Of a DNA stretch of 64,000 nucleotides, positions 35,076 through 46,024 are shown piece after piece. The stretch is from Nicotiana tabacum. Taxonomy: Eukaryota; Streptophyta; Magnoliopsida; Solanales; Solanaceae. Position 1 is the first letter of the stretch, and each line of letters opens with the position of its first letter. The stretch covers positions 60,909,466 to 60,973,465 of the forward strand of contig NC_134082.1 of assembly GCF_000715075.1 (NCBI RefSeq), in the 5' to 3' direction. The notes under the pieces are model-generated. The model saw only the letters and a list, made by a program, of their open reading frames with translations. It was not told the origin of the DNA and made no database searches. Position numbers and translations under genes: made by a program.

Positions 35076-35306
35076 CCAACTCCTTTGTTTTTCTTGTGAT
35101 CTTGCTTTTGTCTTTATTATTGTTTTTCTCTCTTTTTATCTTTTATTTTTAATTACTGACTCCAAAAGAGGGATATGAAAGAATAAATAAGGCTCAAAAG
35201 GGTAAGCAAAGGTTAAGGTGTTTGGATAGAAGAAAGAATTGCCTCGGTCATTTCATTCTCCGATAAATGCCAACCACAAACAAATGACAATTACAATCAA
35301 AAGAGA

Positions 35307-36026
35307 TCATACATAATATCTTTTAACTGCGTCAGAATTGATAGTCATGTCGACGCATTTCCCTTTGATATCTGTTAAACATAAAGCGCCATTGGACAAC
35401 ACTCTGGTTACAATGAATGGTCCTTGCCAATTCGGGGTGAACTTGCCCTTTGCTTCTGCTTGGTGTGGCAGGATTCGTTTCAACACTTGTTGCCCCACTT
35501 CAAATTTTCTGGGGCGCACCCTCTTGTTGTAGGCTCTTGCCATTCTCCTTTGATATAACTGGCCATGACACACAGCTGCCAATCTCTTTTCATCAATCAA
35601 GCTCAACTGTTCCAAACGGGTTTTGATCCCACTCATCATCATCAATCTCAGCCTCGGCGACAATCCGAAGGGATGGAATTTCCACTTCCGCCGGTATTAC
35701 TGCTTCAGTTCCATATACCAACAAATAAGGGGTTGCACCTACTGAGGTCCGGACGGTAGTGCGATAACCCAACAATGCAAATGGTAATTTTTCATGCCAT
35801 TGCCTGGATCCTTCTACCATCTTCCTCAGTATCTTCTTGATGTTCTTGTTGGCCGCTTCAACAGCTCCATTTGCCTTGGGACGATAAGGTGTGGAATTAC
35901 GGTGTGTAATCTTAAACTGTTCACATACTTCTCTCATCAAATTGCTATTAAGATTAGCACCATTGTCCGTGATTATCACTTTCGGGATCCCAAATCTACA
36001 GATGATATGGGAATGGACAAAATCCA
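35307..36026 (-). pseudogene. pol: Ogre integrase catalytic core end and C-terminal domain
   Basis: Minus strand, in two frames (36027-35593, then 35663-35307), joined by frameshifts near 36030 and 35640. Shows IITDNGANLNSNLM (second D), VEAANKNIKKILRKM (E), KLPFALLGYRTTVRTS, and the C-terminal TPNWQGPFIVTRVLSNGALCL, ending VKRYYV plus stop. The sequence is otherwise close to the truncated Ogre's integrase. Confidence 0.88.
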
Positions 36027-37937
36027 CTATGCCTTCTTGGTTGCTAACTTGAAAGTTTTGGCTTCAACCCACTTAGTAAAATAGTCGATGGCCACCAGAA
36101 TGAACCTGTGACCGTTCGAAGCTGCCGGCTCAATAGGCCCAATGACATCCATGCCCCATGCCACAAATGGCCATGGTGCTGACATTGTGTGCAATTCAGT
36201 TGGTGGAGAATGAATCAGATCTCCGTGTATCTGACACTGATGGCATTTTCGTACGAAACTGATACAATCATGCTCCATAGCGAGCCAATAATACCCTGCT
36301 CGAAGAATCTTCTTTGCCAATATATATCCGCTCATATGTGGCCCACAAACTTCAGCATGTACCTCGGTCATAACTGTCGTGGCTTGACTGACATCTATAC
36401 ATCTCAGCAATCCCAAATCTGGGGTTCTTTTGTACAACACTCCCCCACTGAGGAAGAAACCATTTGACAATCGCCGAATGGCTCTTTTTTGATCTCTGGT
36501 GGCCTGCTCCGGGTATATCCCCATCCTGAGGTACTCTTTGACGTCATAAAACCATGGCTCGCCATCCACTTCTTCCTCTATCATGTTGCAATAGGCATGC
36601 TGATCACGAACCTGGATGTGCAACGGGTCAACATGAATTTTGTCTGGGTGATGCAACATTGATGCTAAAGTGGCCAATGCATCGGCAACCTCATTGTGAA
36701 CTCTTGGGATATGTCTGAACTCCACTGATCGAAATCGCTTTCTCAAATCGTGCAAACATTGTCGATATGGTATGAGCTTCAAATCCTGTGTTTCCCATTC
36801 ACCCTGAATTTGATGCACCAGGAGGTCCGAGTCCCCTAAGACCAAAACGTCCTGGACATCCATGTCTTCCACTAATCGCAAAACCAAAATGCATGCCTCA
36901 TACTCAGCCATGTTGTTGGTACAATAGAAATGCAGTTGAGCTGTAACAGGATATTGATGTCCTGTTTCAGAAATAAGCACTGCTCCTATTCCAACTCCCT
37001 TCGCATTTGCGGCTCCATCAAAGAAAAGCTTCCAACCTGGTTCCTCAGGTAAGTTCAACTCATCTATATTCATTACTTCCTCGTCAGGAAAATACGTCCT
37101 CAACGGCTCGTATTCTTCATCAACAAGATTCTCAGCCAAGTGATCTGCCAACGCTTGGGCCTTCATGGCTGTCCTCGTCACATAGACGATGTCAAACTCC
37201 GTGAGTAATATTTGCCATTTTGCTAACCTTCCTGTGGGCATAGGCTTCTGGAAAATATACTTTAACGGATCCAACCGGGAAATGAGATAAGTAGTATATG
37301 AGGATAAATAATGTTTCAACTTCTGGGCCACCCAGGTTAGGGCGCAACATGTCTTCTCGAGTTGAGTGTACTTAACCTCATATACTGTAAACTTCTTGCT
37401 GAGATAATAGATGGCTTGCTCTTTTCTTCCTGTAATGTCGTGTTGCCCCAACACGCAACCAAAAGAATTCTCCAAGACCGTTAGATAAAGAATTAATGGT
37501 CTTCCCGGCTCAGGGGGAACCAATACAGGTGGATTTGATAAATATTCTTTGATCTGGTCGAATGCCTCCTGGCATTCCGCCGTCCATCCTATTGCAGCAT
37601 CCTTCTTTAACAGCCGAAAAATGGGTTCACAGGTTGCTGTGAGTTGAGCAATAAATATGCTGATGTAATTCAATCTTCCCAACAGACTCATTACTTCTGT
37701 CTTGTTCTTTGGCGGTGACAACTCTTGGATAGATTTGATCTTTGATGGATCCAGTTCAATACCTCGCCGACTGACGATGAATCCCAAAATCTTTCCAAAT
37801 GGAACACCAAATACACATTTGGCCGGGTTGAGCTTAATATCATACCTTCGAAGTCTTTGGAAGAACTTCCTTAAGTCTGCTACATGGTCTTCCTGATGCT
37901 TGGTTTTTATGATCACATCGTCTACGTACACCTTCAA
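36027..37937 (-). pseudogene. pol: Ogre pol: RT palm end, RNase H, archaeal-type RNase H, integrase N-part
   Basis: 636 codons open. The RT catalytic motif VYVDDVIIK is at the start, then connection and thumb. First RNase H at about residues 145-265 reads LYLTVLENSFGCVLG, lacking the usual first catalytic Asp, as in a degenerated domain. Second, archaeal-type RNase H at about 305-430 has all four acidic positions: FFDGAANAKG, NNMAEYEAC, LGDSDLLVHQ, NEVADALATLA. The integrase zinc region shows HAEVCGPHMSGY and CHQCQIHGD, then WGMDVIGPIEP. Two RNase H domains mark the Tat branch of gypsy elements. It is connected to the upstream RT frame through a frameshift near 37935 and to the rest of integrase through another near 36030. 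Confidence 0.93.
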
Positions 37938-38785
37938 TTTCTTTGTGTATCATGTCATGAAACATAGTGGTCATTGCTCTCATGTACGTTGCCCCAACAT
38001 TCTTCAAACCAAATGGCATTACCCGGTAGCAATAAGTTCCCCACGGCGTAATGAAGGCTGTCTTTTCTGCATCTTCCTCATCCATCAGAATCTGATGATA
38101 CCCAGCATAGCAATCCACAAAAGATCCGATCTCACGTTCGGCACAATTGTCGATCAAGATATGGATGTTGGGTAAAGGAAAGTTGTCTTTAGGACTTGCC
38201 CTATTCAGATTACGGTAATCGACACACACCCTGATCTTTCCATCTTTCTTTGGTACCGGCACCACATTAGCCAACCAATCAGGATATCGAGTGACACGAA
38301 TAACCTTTGCTTGCAGCTGCTTGGTTACTTCTTCTTTAATCTTCACACTCATATCCGTTTTGAACTTCCTTAATTTTTGCTTGACGGGATGGCATGCCGG
38401 GTCAGTGGGTAATTTATGAACCACTAAATCTGTGCTTAACCCCGGTAGGTCATCATATGACCATGCAAAAACATCTTTGAACTCAATAAGTGTTTTGATC
38501 AATTCCTCCCTGATATTTGGTGCAATGTGGATGCTTTTTTTAGTTTCTCTGATATCGCCTGCATTCCCTAAATTGATGGCTTCTGTGTCATTTAAGTTGG
38601 GTTTTTATTTTTCTTCAAACTGGCTCAACTCCCTGTTTATCTCCTCGAATGTTTCATCCTCATCGTATTCCGATTCATTATCATAATCGACCTATTGTAT
38701 GGTTAGCTCGGAATCAGATTGATTTTTTAGACTAGGTTGAAGATCCGTTGTGCATGCCATGTCATTAGAACCAGTATGAAAAGAA
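37938..38785 (-). pseudogene. pol: Ogre reverse transcriptase N-part (exon 2 of pol)
   Basis: Begins at the proposed intron acceptor (AACAG ending at 38786). An acidic leader (SESEYDEDETFEEIN, with TAG near 38695 and TAA near 38610 in frame) leads into FKDVFAWSYDDLPGL and the RT fingers/palm: VPKKDGKIRVCVDYRNLN, KDNFPLPNIHILID, YAGYHQILMDEEDAEKTAF, YCYRVMPFGLKNVGATY. It ends by frameshift just before the YVDD motif. The RT copies element RNA to DNA in particles; here it is inactive through stops and frameshifts. Confidence 0.88.
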
Positions 38786-38976
38786 CTGTTCAGAAAAAGA
38801 AACGAAAGAAACAAAAATTAAAATAATAACAAATAAGATAAGAAATAAAGAAGAAACTTTTCGTTTTATTTATGGTATAACAAGGCTTCACACTGTATTT
38901 GATGTAATAAAAAGAAATCTGGATTACAGCCCTGGAATAATCCAGAAAATAGAAAAGGAAAATCAGAATCAACTAC
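38786..38976 (-). other. predicted spliceosomal intron of the Ogre element (191 nt)
   Basis: Minus-strand donor GTAGTT at 38976 and acceptor TTTTTCTGAACAG ending at 38786, with a long T-rich tract before it. The protease frame otherwise ends at TAG 38975-38973, inside the donor. Splicing joins it in phase to the RT leader frame. An intron between protease and RT is known for Ogre elements. Confidence 0.75.
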
Positions 38977-40448
38977 CAAGACTCCCTCCAAGTAGGAAGA
39001 GGAGTAGCCACCCAATTGTTGACCTTGACTTTGGGACGCACAAATTGTATGTCTGCCTTACTGGAGCCCTCTCCAGCTTCTATCATGTTGACGTCGGTAA
39101 ACACTCTTCCAAAGCATTCATTCAAATCTCCGTTTGGCCCCATCAGAGGTCCAAGAACTTCCGGGACTGGCAACTTTCTGCATCCTGCTTTGACAAATGA
39201 TCTGGACAGGCGTGGGACTGGTTTAGGAAGGACCCAAACTCTTTTCTTCAATTTGCGGGCTCGCTTCACATCCGCTGCGGTAGGCTTGAATCCTAACCCA
39301 AAAGTTTCCAGGTTCTTGGGCAAAGAAACTGGCTGGATCATTCCCTGCAAATCAACCCCCAGACCTTTCCCTGGTACAAACCCATTATTCAATATTTCTG
39401 CTGCTATCATGAAGGCTGCAGCTGTGATTCTGGGAAGTGGAAGGCCCTCGCCCTCAGGAATTTTGTCTACCGAGACTGCATAAAAAACCTGATAAACCCA
39501 CGGGCCCTTATCATCGTCGGTTTCTATGAAGGGCACAATAGCATCACTGACGGCGTGTGTGCCGTCATCCCCGTGTATCACAATCTCTTGTCTATCCCAT
39601 TCAAATTTGACCACTCGATACAGTGTAGAAGGCACTGCTTTATCTGCATGGATCCATGGTCGCCCCAACAAAAGATTGTACGACACTGCCACATCTATTA
39701 CTTGAAATTCCATGGTGAACTCGACTGGGCCAATGGTTAGTTCCAGTACGACATCACCTACTGTGTTAATGCCGCCCCCATCAAAACCTCGGACGCAGAC
39801 ACTGTTCTGGTGGATCCTGTCATCAGCAACCTTTAGCTTGTTGAGAGTGGCCAAAGGACAGATATTGGCACTTGACCCGTTATCAATTAATGCTCGAGTG
39901 ACCATCGATTCTTCACATTTTACCGTCAGGTAGAGTGCTTTGTTGTGTTCAGTACCCTCTATTAGTAACTCATCGTCAGAGAATGTCACTCGGTTTACTT
40001 CAAAGATCTTGTGCGCTACTTTCTCCAAGTGGTTCACTGAGAGTTTGTCCGGGACATAGGCCTCGTTCAGAATCTTCATTAAGGCCTGACAGTGATCGTT
40101 TGAATGGATTAACAAGGATAGCAACAAAATCTAGGCTGGGGTCTTTCTCAATTGCTCTATAATTGAGTAATCCTGCGCCTTCATCTTTTTCAAAAATTCC
40201 TCTGCTTCTTCCTCTGTTACAGGTTTCTTTATTGTTTCAGGATTGACCCTTCTCAACTCTGCGGGAGCAAAACACCTTCCCGATCGAGTTAACCCTTGTG
40301 CCTCGCATATGTCTTCCACAACCTCCTTCCCCTTATGCGTCACCGTCACTTGACTGTAGCTCCACGACACAGCCTTCTCACATGTTATTGACAACTGTAT
40401 GACCGGCTTGATAACAACTGGTCCCACATGGACCCCTTTTACTACCAA
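38977..40448 (-). pseudogene. pol: Ogre protease region
   Basis: Same frame as gag, separated from it by a TAG at 40470-40472 and with another TAG at 40131-40133. The aspartic protease active site reads ALIDNGSSANICPLATL (D-N-G-S in place of the common D-T/S-G) and is followed by hydrophobic strands ending in YNLLLGRPWIH, the retropepsin C-terminal motif. A G-patch-like tail (GFVPGKGLGVDLQGM) and a basic stretch (RARKLKKRVW) follow. The polyprotein continues across the intron. Confidence 0.85.
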
Positions 40449-40469
40449 CCTTGGTTTGTTTGCTACTCT

Positions 40470-42467
40470 CTACAACACTGCTCTGACTGACTCTGGCCTC
40501 TTCGCAGTAATAGATGATCCTTTCCCTGCTATCACAAAGGGCTTGTCATATACCTTTCCCGACTGTACCACTGCCTTTCTACTGGTCGACTCTTCATTAG
40601 TACTGGCGCGAATCATCATTACCGTTTGTGAGGGTGTTTTTGGTTTCCCTCCCTCGTGCACTAATTCGATCATGTGGGCTTCATGGTGTACCGGTAATGG
40701 ATTTTCATTGATGTTGGGGGCCCCTGGTGCCTGAACCTCGATCCTATTTGTGTCAATAAGATCTTGTATGGCAGTCTTCAACTTCCAACATTTCTCAGTA
40801 TCATGCCCGGGAGCACCCGAACAATATTCGCAGCTCACTGAATGGTCCAGATTTCTGGGAAGGGGATTTGGCAATTTGGTTTCAACAGGACTTAATAGGC
40901 CTATCTGCTTCAACTTATGAAACAGAGTAGTATAGGTTTCTCCCAACGGAGTGAATGTTCTTGGCTTCTGCATCCTTTCGTTCCTGAAAGCCTGATTTCC
41001 GCGGAAACTTGGCCCTGAAGGATTCCTGTAGGCCCTCGGTGGCGGATATGTGTTTTGGGGAGGTAGATATGTATGTTGGGGAGCAGGTACACGCCATTGC
41101 GGACGAGCCGGAGGCTGGGTGTAAGTTTGGGCGTGATGGACGGAAATATTTTGTTCTTGTAGTGGGTAGTAGGGTTGTGGAGGGTTATATGGATTGGATG
41201 GGTAGTTTAGATGATGGGGTCTGGGTTGGTAATGAGGGGAAGGGCCTTTAGATCTGGACCAATTGCCCGCCTCTATTGTTGTGACCTCCTCTCTCCTTTT
41301 CTTTCCGAGCGCACCTCCCGTGCCGCTTTGAATGGCTTGAGTTGTTACCTTAATTGCCGAGTAACTCAGGATCTTGTTGGACTTAAGTCCCTCTTCTATC
41401 ATACCCCCCATCTTCACCACTTCATTGAAGGATTTGCCAACTGATGTCACCAAGTGACCGAAGTAAGTCGACTCTAGAGTTTGTAGAAAGTAATCTACCA
41501 TTTCTCCTTCTCTCATTGGAGGATCAACTCTGGCTGCATGTTCTCTCCATCGGAACCCGAATTCCCTGAAGCTTTCTCCGGATTTCTTCTCAAGCTTTAG
41601 CAATGTGAGACGGTCTGGGACTATCTCAAGGTTGTATTGGAAGTGTCCAGCGAAAGCCTGTGTCAAGTCATCCCAGGTGTACCACCTGCTCGGATCTTGT
41701 CTTGTATACCACTCCAGTGCCGACCCGCTCAAACTCTGGCCAAAGTAAGCTATCAGTAGCTTATCTTTTCCCCCTGCTCCCCTCATTTTGCTACAAAAAC
41801 CCCGTAGATGCGCCATAGGATCGCCATGCCCTTCGTACAAATCGAACTTGGGCATTTTGAACCCTGGTGGTAATTGAACGTCAGGGAAAGGGCATAGATC
41901 TTTGTAGGCCACGCTGACCTGGTTGCCTAACCCGTGTATGTTCCTGAAGGACTGCTCCAGGCTTTTAAATTTCTGCATCACCTCGTCCTGCTCTGGGCTC
42001 TTAGCCGGCTTTTCAATCTCTGCCGGGACCTCAAAGTGGGGATTATAGGTATGTGGCTCGGGTGCTTTGAATGTGAGTTCAGGGGGGTAATATTGTTTGT
42101 CGTGAGCCTGAAACAGTGGCTCACTGGATGATCTGTGCAATGGGGCTGGGGGAGGTGCCACAAAGACGGGAACATTTGGTGGATGAGGGTTTTGAGTGGG
42201 TGGTAGAGCTTGGGGATCATAAGCCTCTCTTCCCTGATAATAGTGATGGCTTGGGAAACTTGTTGAAGGACCAGGAGAGGGGTATTCTGACGTGTGTCCT
42301 AGTTGGAGAGTAGGAGTAACAGGTAGTTCCTGCCCTTTTTGGGATCTAGCCAAGGCTATCTGCATTTCATTCATTTCCAACCTCATTTTTTCCATTTTTT
42401 CCATGGCTTCCTTCAGCATCTGATGTGCCGTCTTTTCCGACTCAACACTGTTGTCTGATCCAGTCAT
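40470..42467 (-). CDS. gag: Ogre gag
   Basis: 665 codons from ATG 42465-42467 (MTGSDNSVESEKT). An N-terminal coiled coil (KEAMEKMEKMRLEMNEM, about 20-45) is followed by a Pro-rich region (60-150). The retrotransposon gag capsid domain at about 210-350 includes DPMAHLRGFCSKMRG, LIAYFGQSLSGSALEWY and GESFREFGFRWREHA. A basic, aromatic-rich region precedes a zinc knuckle CEYCSGAPGHDTEKC near residue 560 with spacing C-x2-C-x5-H-x4-C, one residue longer than the common form. It is the longest intact frame in the element and might still be translated; the TAG at its end probably interrupts an original gag-protease fusion. Confidence 0.88.
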   Translation of the reverse strand: MTGSDNSVESEKTAHQMLKEAMEKMEKMRLEMNEMQIALARSQKGQELPVTPTLQLGHTSEYPSPGPSTSFPSHHYYQGREAYDPQALPPTQNPHPPNVPVFVAPPPAPLHRSSSEPLFQAHDKQYYPPELTFKAPEPHTYNPHFEVPAEIEKPAKSPEQDEVMQKFKSLEQSFRNIHGLGNQVSVAYKDLCPFPDVQLPPGFKMPKFDLYEGHGDPMAHLRGFCSKMRGAGGKDKLLIAYFGQSLSGSALEWYTRQDPSRWYTWDDLTQAFAGHFQYNLEIVPDRLTLLKLEKKSGESFREFGFRWREHAARVDPPMREGEMVDYFLQTLESTYFGHLVTSVGKSFNEVVKMGGMIEEGLKSNKILSYSAIKVTTQAIQSGTGGALGKKRREEVTTIEAGNWSRSKGPSPHYQPRPHHLNYPSNPYNPPQPYYPLQEQNISVHHAQTYTQPPARPQWRVPAPQHTYLPPQNTYPPPRAYRNPSGPSFRGNQAFRNERMQKPRTFTPLGETYTTLFHKLKQIGLLSPVETKLPNPLPRNLDHSVSCEYCSGAPGHDTEKCWKLKTAIQDLIDTNRIEVQAPGAPNINENPLPVHHEAHMIELVHEGGKPKTPSQTVMMIRASTNEESTSRKAVVQSGKVYDKPFVIAGKGSSITAKRPESVRAVL

Positions 42468-42691
42468 GCTTTCTGGTATAGGACCTTTCGATCTTGTTTG
42501 ATAATGGTACGGTGCCAGTACGCTCTAACAACTAACTGATATTGATTGGAAAAACAACAAACTTGTCAGTGTTAGAGTCTTAACAGATATTGTAATTGCA
42601 CGTTGGGGGGATGCAATGCTCTTAGGTTGTTAATCATTTCTAACATGCTTTTGCTCTGACCGCATGCATCATCCCGGCTTATTTTGTTCTG

Positions 42692-42719
42692 ACAGATATA
42701 TATATATATATATATATAT
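42692..42719. repeat. TA dinucleotide microsatellite
   Basis: About 13 TA repeats in the non-coding gap between Ogre ORF1 and gag; not conserved in the other element, which lacks this region. Confidence 0.9.
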
Positions 42720-42741
42720 TTCTTCTTTTTTTCATAATTAC

Positions 42742-42806
42742 GGTCGAATCCTATAGAGATTGCCTACGTATCGTGACCCCGCACGAATCAGACCAAGCGT
42801 AGTTCG
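42742..42806 (-). ncRNA. Ogre pseudoknot-like RNA motif, copy E (between ORF1 and gag)
   Basis: Minus-strand order: GCACGAA, CTACG (42802-42798), GGTC (42794-42791), hairpin CGTG/CACG (42785-42772), CGTAG (42768-42764), hairpin AATC/GATT, GACC (42745-42742). Helix 2 is GGTC/GACC where all other copies have GACC/GGTC, a double compensatory change. GCACGAA can also pair with the following TTCGTGC as an alternative fold. Confidence 0.6.
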
Positions 42807-42972
42807 TGCCATAAAAATAAAGACTCAATTTTAACTTTTATTATTCAAATATGCTATTACAAGCCATCATTAAAAAAAACAAACAAAAATACAGACTCCA
42901 TACTTTTCTTTTTAAGAACGTTTGAAGAGAACATAAGGGTAGACAACAGACTCAAACAAGTGCAAGATTGAG

Positions 42973-45028
42973 CTAGGGATACATTAAAGCTTTGAATTTT
43001 GGTGCCCGCGAGGCATCGTTCGGCCTTTCCGCGGGCTTTAGTGACAGTCCTCTTTGCAAGCTTTTTAGTTCCTCCATGATCCGGTGGAAATAACCCATGA
43101 CTGAGGCAAAAAGGATATCACGGGGCATCTCTTCACATGTTAGGCACTTCGTGGTGATATAGCGCCCTATCTCATTGATCCTACCCCTGATTCTATCCCT
43201 CTCTATGCACAGTTGTTCTATCCGTTGATTCTTTAGTCCCAATATTCATATTGTCAATGAGCTGATCTTGGAACCTCTCCATTTGTTCTTCCATCCGGGC
43301 TATCGACTCATAGCATCATTCTCTATCTGTTCTAGCATCCCAGGTTTGTTTAAGGACCCGATTATTGAGAATGGAGTTTATTTCTCTCAATGTTGCGACA
43401 CTCATTTCGTAGTCTCTTTTTGCTTGCCATAGGTGCTCTCTCCGCGCTACTGTAACTTTTGCCCACCTGACCCGTATTCTTGCTATACAGGCCTCGGATC
43501 TCTCCAAATCCTCTCGGCTTTTGTTGACCTGACTCCTCAACTCTCCTATCAACCTTTCATTGGACCGCCTTTTCTGTTGGTCACCGACATTCTTTCTGAC
43601 TTGGCGAATTCGGGATCTCAAGGCCTTGTTCTCTTGAATCAACTTGCTTTTCTCTCCTGTATCGGCATCAATTTGCAAGCTGCTTTGGTATTTTAGCCCC
43701 TCAATTTGCTGTTTTAACTTGCCAATCTCGACCCGATATTCCTTCTCTTTTGCTAGCCAACCCCATTGTGCTCGCGATGATTCTACAAAGTATTGGACGT
43801 GAGCTCTCTTAGTCGGTCTCTGGTGCTCAAGCTCTCTTCTGTACCATGTGAGGTATTTTGGCGATACTTCGCCTTTGGCCCGGTCTTGTACATGAGTATC
43901 TACTTTCAGGGTTTGACATTCATTCCAGATTCTTCGAACGACTGCTTCAGGGAACTGTCCACCAGGCCCGATTTCGATTACCTGGCCACTGAGATCCTCT
44001 TCCTTTGGGACTATTTGGTATCGCCCCAACTGTCTCAACACTCTGTATGGTGCATAAGGCTGGATACTTTGGAGGCCCATCAACAACAAATGAGATTCGG
44101 TGGCTGACATGTGTACGACTTCATCTATGGGTAGCCACCCAAATGCCCATTCTATCTAGTTTGCTAAGACTGAACGCAACAAAGTGACCCATTCGGCGAC
44201 CCCTTCTGGCAGGCTAAACCCATTGACCTTTGTGGAAAACTCTTCTATACAAGTCTTTTGTGACGACTCATATTTCAGGAACTGAGGGCGATGACATAGG
44301 TGTTCTATCATCCACATTTGCAGTAGTACATTGCAACCCTCAAAGAAACCTCCTCCGGTTTTGCAAACAGTGAGAGCGCGGAAGATGTCTGCTATAATCA
44401 TTGGCGCCAGAGTGCTGTTGTTTTGCTTGAGCAAAGTGCTGACGACCCCAGCGACTTGTATGTTAATTTTCGCGTCTTTTCTAGGGAATACCAGAAGGCC
44501 CAGAAAGGCTACCATGAAAGCAATACACCTATGTCCTTCCCATTTCAGCTGGTTTTCCCCGCTGCAGATCTTTCCCTCAGGATTGTTGAACCCTCCAAAA
44601 TGACCGTATCTGTCGTACAAGAATGCAAAACTACAAAAACCTTCAGATAATTTTGGGTTGTGTATAACTCTGCGGATCTTCACGGTGTCTAAAAATTTGT
44701 GTATGGTCACGGTCCTTGGTGCGATAAGATACTACTCTCTTATAGGGACTTTGGGACTCCCGATGTACCCTGCCAGCTCTTCCAGTGTCGGTGTGAGCTC
44801 AAAGTCTGAGAAATGAAATACATTGTGTGCTGGGTCCCAGAATGAGATTAGCGCCCTTATAATGTCCCCTCTTGGAACAATGTCCAGTAACCCAACTAAG
44901 TTTCCTAAGTACATCTTGACTGTATCTCGTCCTGATTCTTCTAAGTCGTTCCACCACATGCGTAAGCCTAAAGGGATCCCATTTACAATGGCCTCAAATG
45001 AATTCCTATTCGTGCTCATTCTGCACAT
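42973..45028 (-). pseudogene. Ogre ORF1 (extra ORF before gag), function unknown
   Basis: Three segments in one frame (45028-44732, 44710-44156, 44110-43316) separated by TAG or TGA codons, then a frameshift near 43245 into 43242-42973: about 680 codons in all. The N-terminal third is alpha-helical with WWNDLEESGRDTVKMYLG and LTPTLEELAGYIGSP, resembling the plant mobile-domain-like region seen upstream of gag in Ogre elements (recalled, not searched). The C-terminal half is a long charged coiled coil (KLKQQIEGLKYQSSLQ, NERLIGELRSQVNKSRED). No catalytic motif is recognised. The position before gag, in the same transcript, is the Ogre hallmark. Confidence 0.75.
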
Positions 45029-46024
45029 TTATTAAGGGATTTAGACAAAACCAAAAATCTTTATTTGACTCATAAACTAATTTTCCTATTTTTTCCTAAT
45101 TTTGAGGAAAAGAAAAATTGATTCTTTAAATACGGCCTTCTGACTCTTCAGGGATGAAGATTTTAAGGCTGTAGGGATTTAACCAGCCGAAAGGTAAAAA
45201 AAAACAAAGGTGGCTGCTTATGCAGAGTCAGCCTTTCAGCGCCCCTTTAGGGAATGTTCAGCTATTTTTGCAACATGGCATAACCTGACTCTTTTATTTA
45301 TTTTTTGGCATTTTTGTAGATAAATAAATAAAAAAAAAAACAATTAAAAACAAGACCTTTTTTTTTCATGGTAATACAAACTATTTTTTTTAAAATAGGC
45401 AATTAATTCTCTACACTGTTACTTCGTCCCTTTTTTCACAATTTTCAATATTCCTGATTTTCCAAAGCCGGTCAGCATGCAAGTCTAAAGTAAATAAATG
45501 CATAAAGCAAATAGGATGCAGCAGGATGGTCTTTGCATTTCAGGTTGCTAGTCCTAGACGGACCCAACCCCTGTGTTGAGTCCCCTAAGTCAGATGCAAC
45601 GTGATGCAAATAAGCGTTTTCCTACTAGGGATCCAGCATGAAGTCATATTTTACTAAGCTTTAAACTGGGCTTTGTTCTAGACCTGGCTTACCCGAGCGG
45701 ACAACTCGAGTCGAGGAGGGGGCTACGTACCGGGGACCCGCGGGGTCGTCCAGCTTTGTAACTTATCCGAGCCTCTTTCTTATTTCAGGTATTGACACTA
45801 ACAGAATAGGGAGTCTCGACCAGCGAGCTTCTCCCCGGAGGCAAGAAGAGAAGGGTTTCAACACAGTTTATACACACTTTACATAATATTAAAGCGGTAA
45901 AGGCAATCGATTAGCACATTTAAGCCAAAACATGTAATAAAATCAAATAATAGATAAAGCCAAATAATAACAATTATTCTAAGCTCGAATTCTTGAATCC
46001 TGAACCAGAGATTCTGGGTTCATT
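45029..46024 (-). other. Ogre 5' leader
   Basis: About 1 kb between PBS and ORF1 with no ORF of note. A GC-rich island at 45680-45780 (GACCC-GCG-GGGTC inverted repeat at 45734-45747) stands out from AT-rich surroundings and is a candidate packaging or dimerisation structure (inference). Confidence 0.5.
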
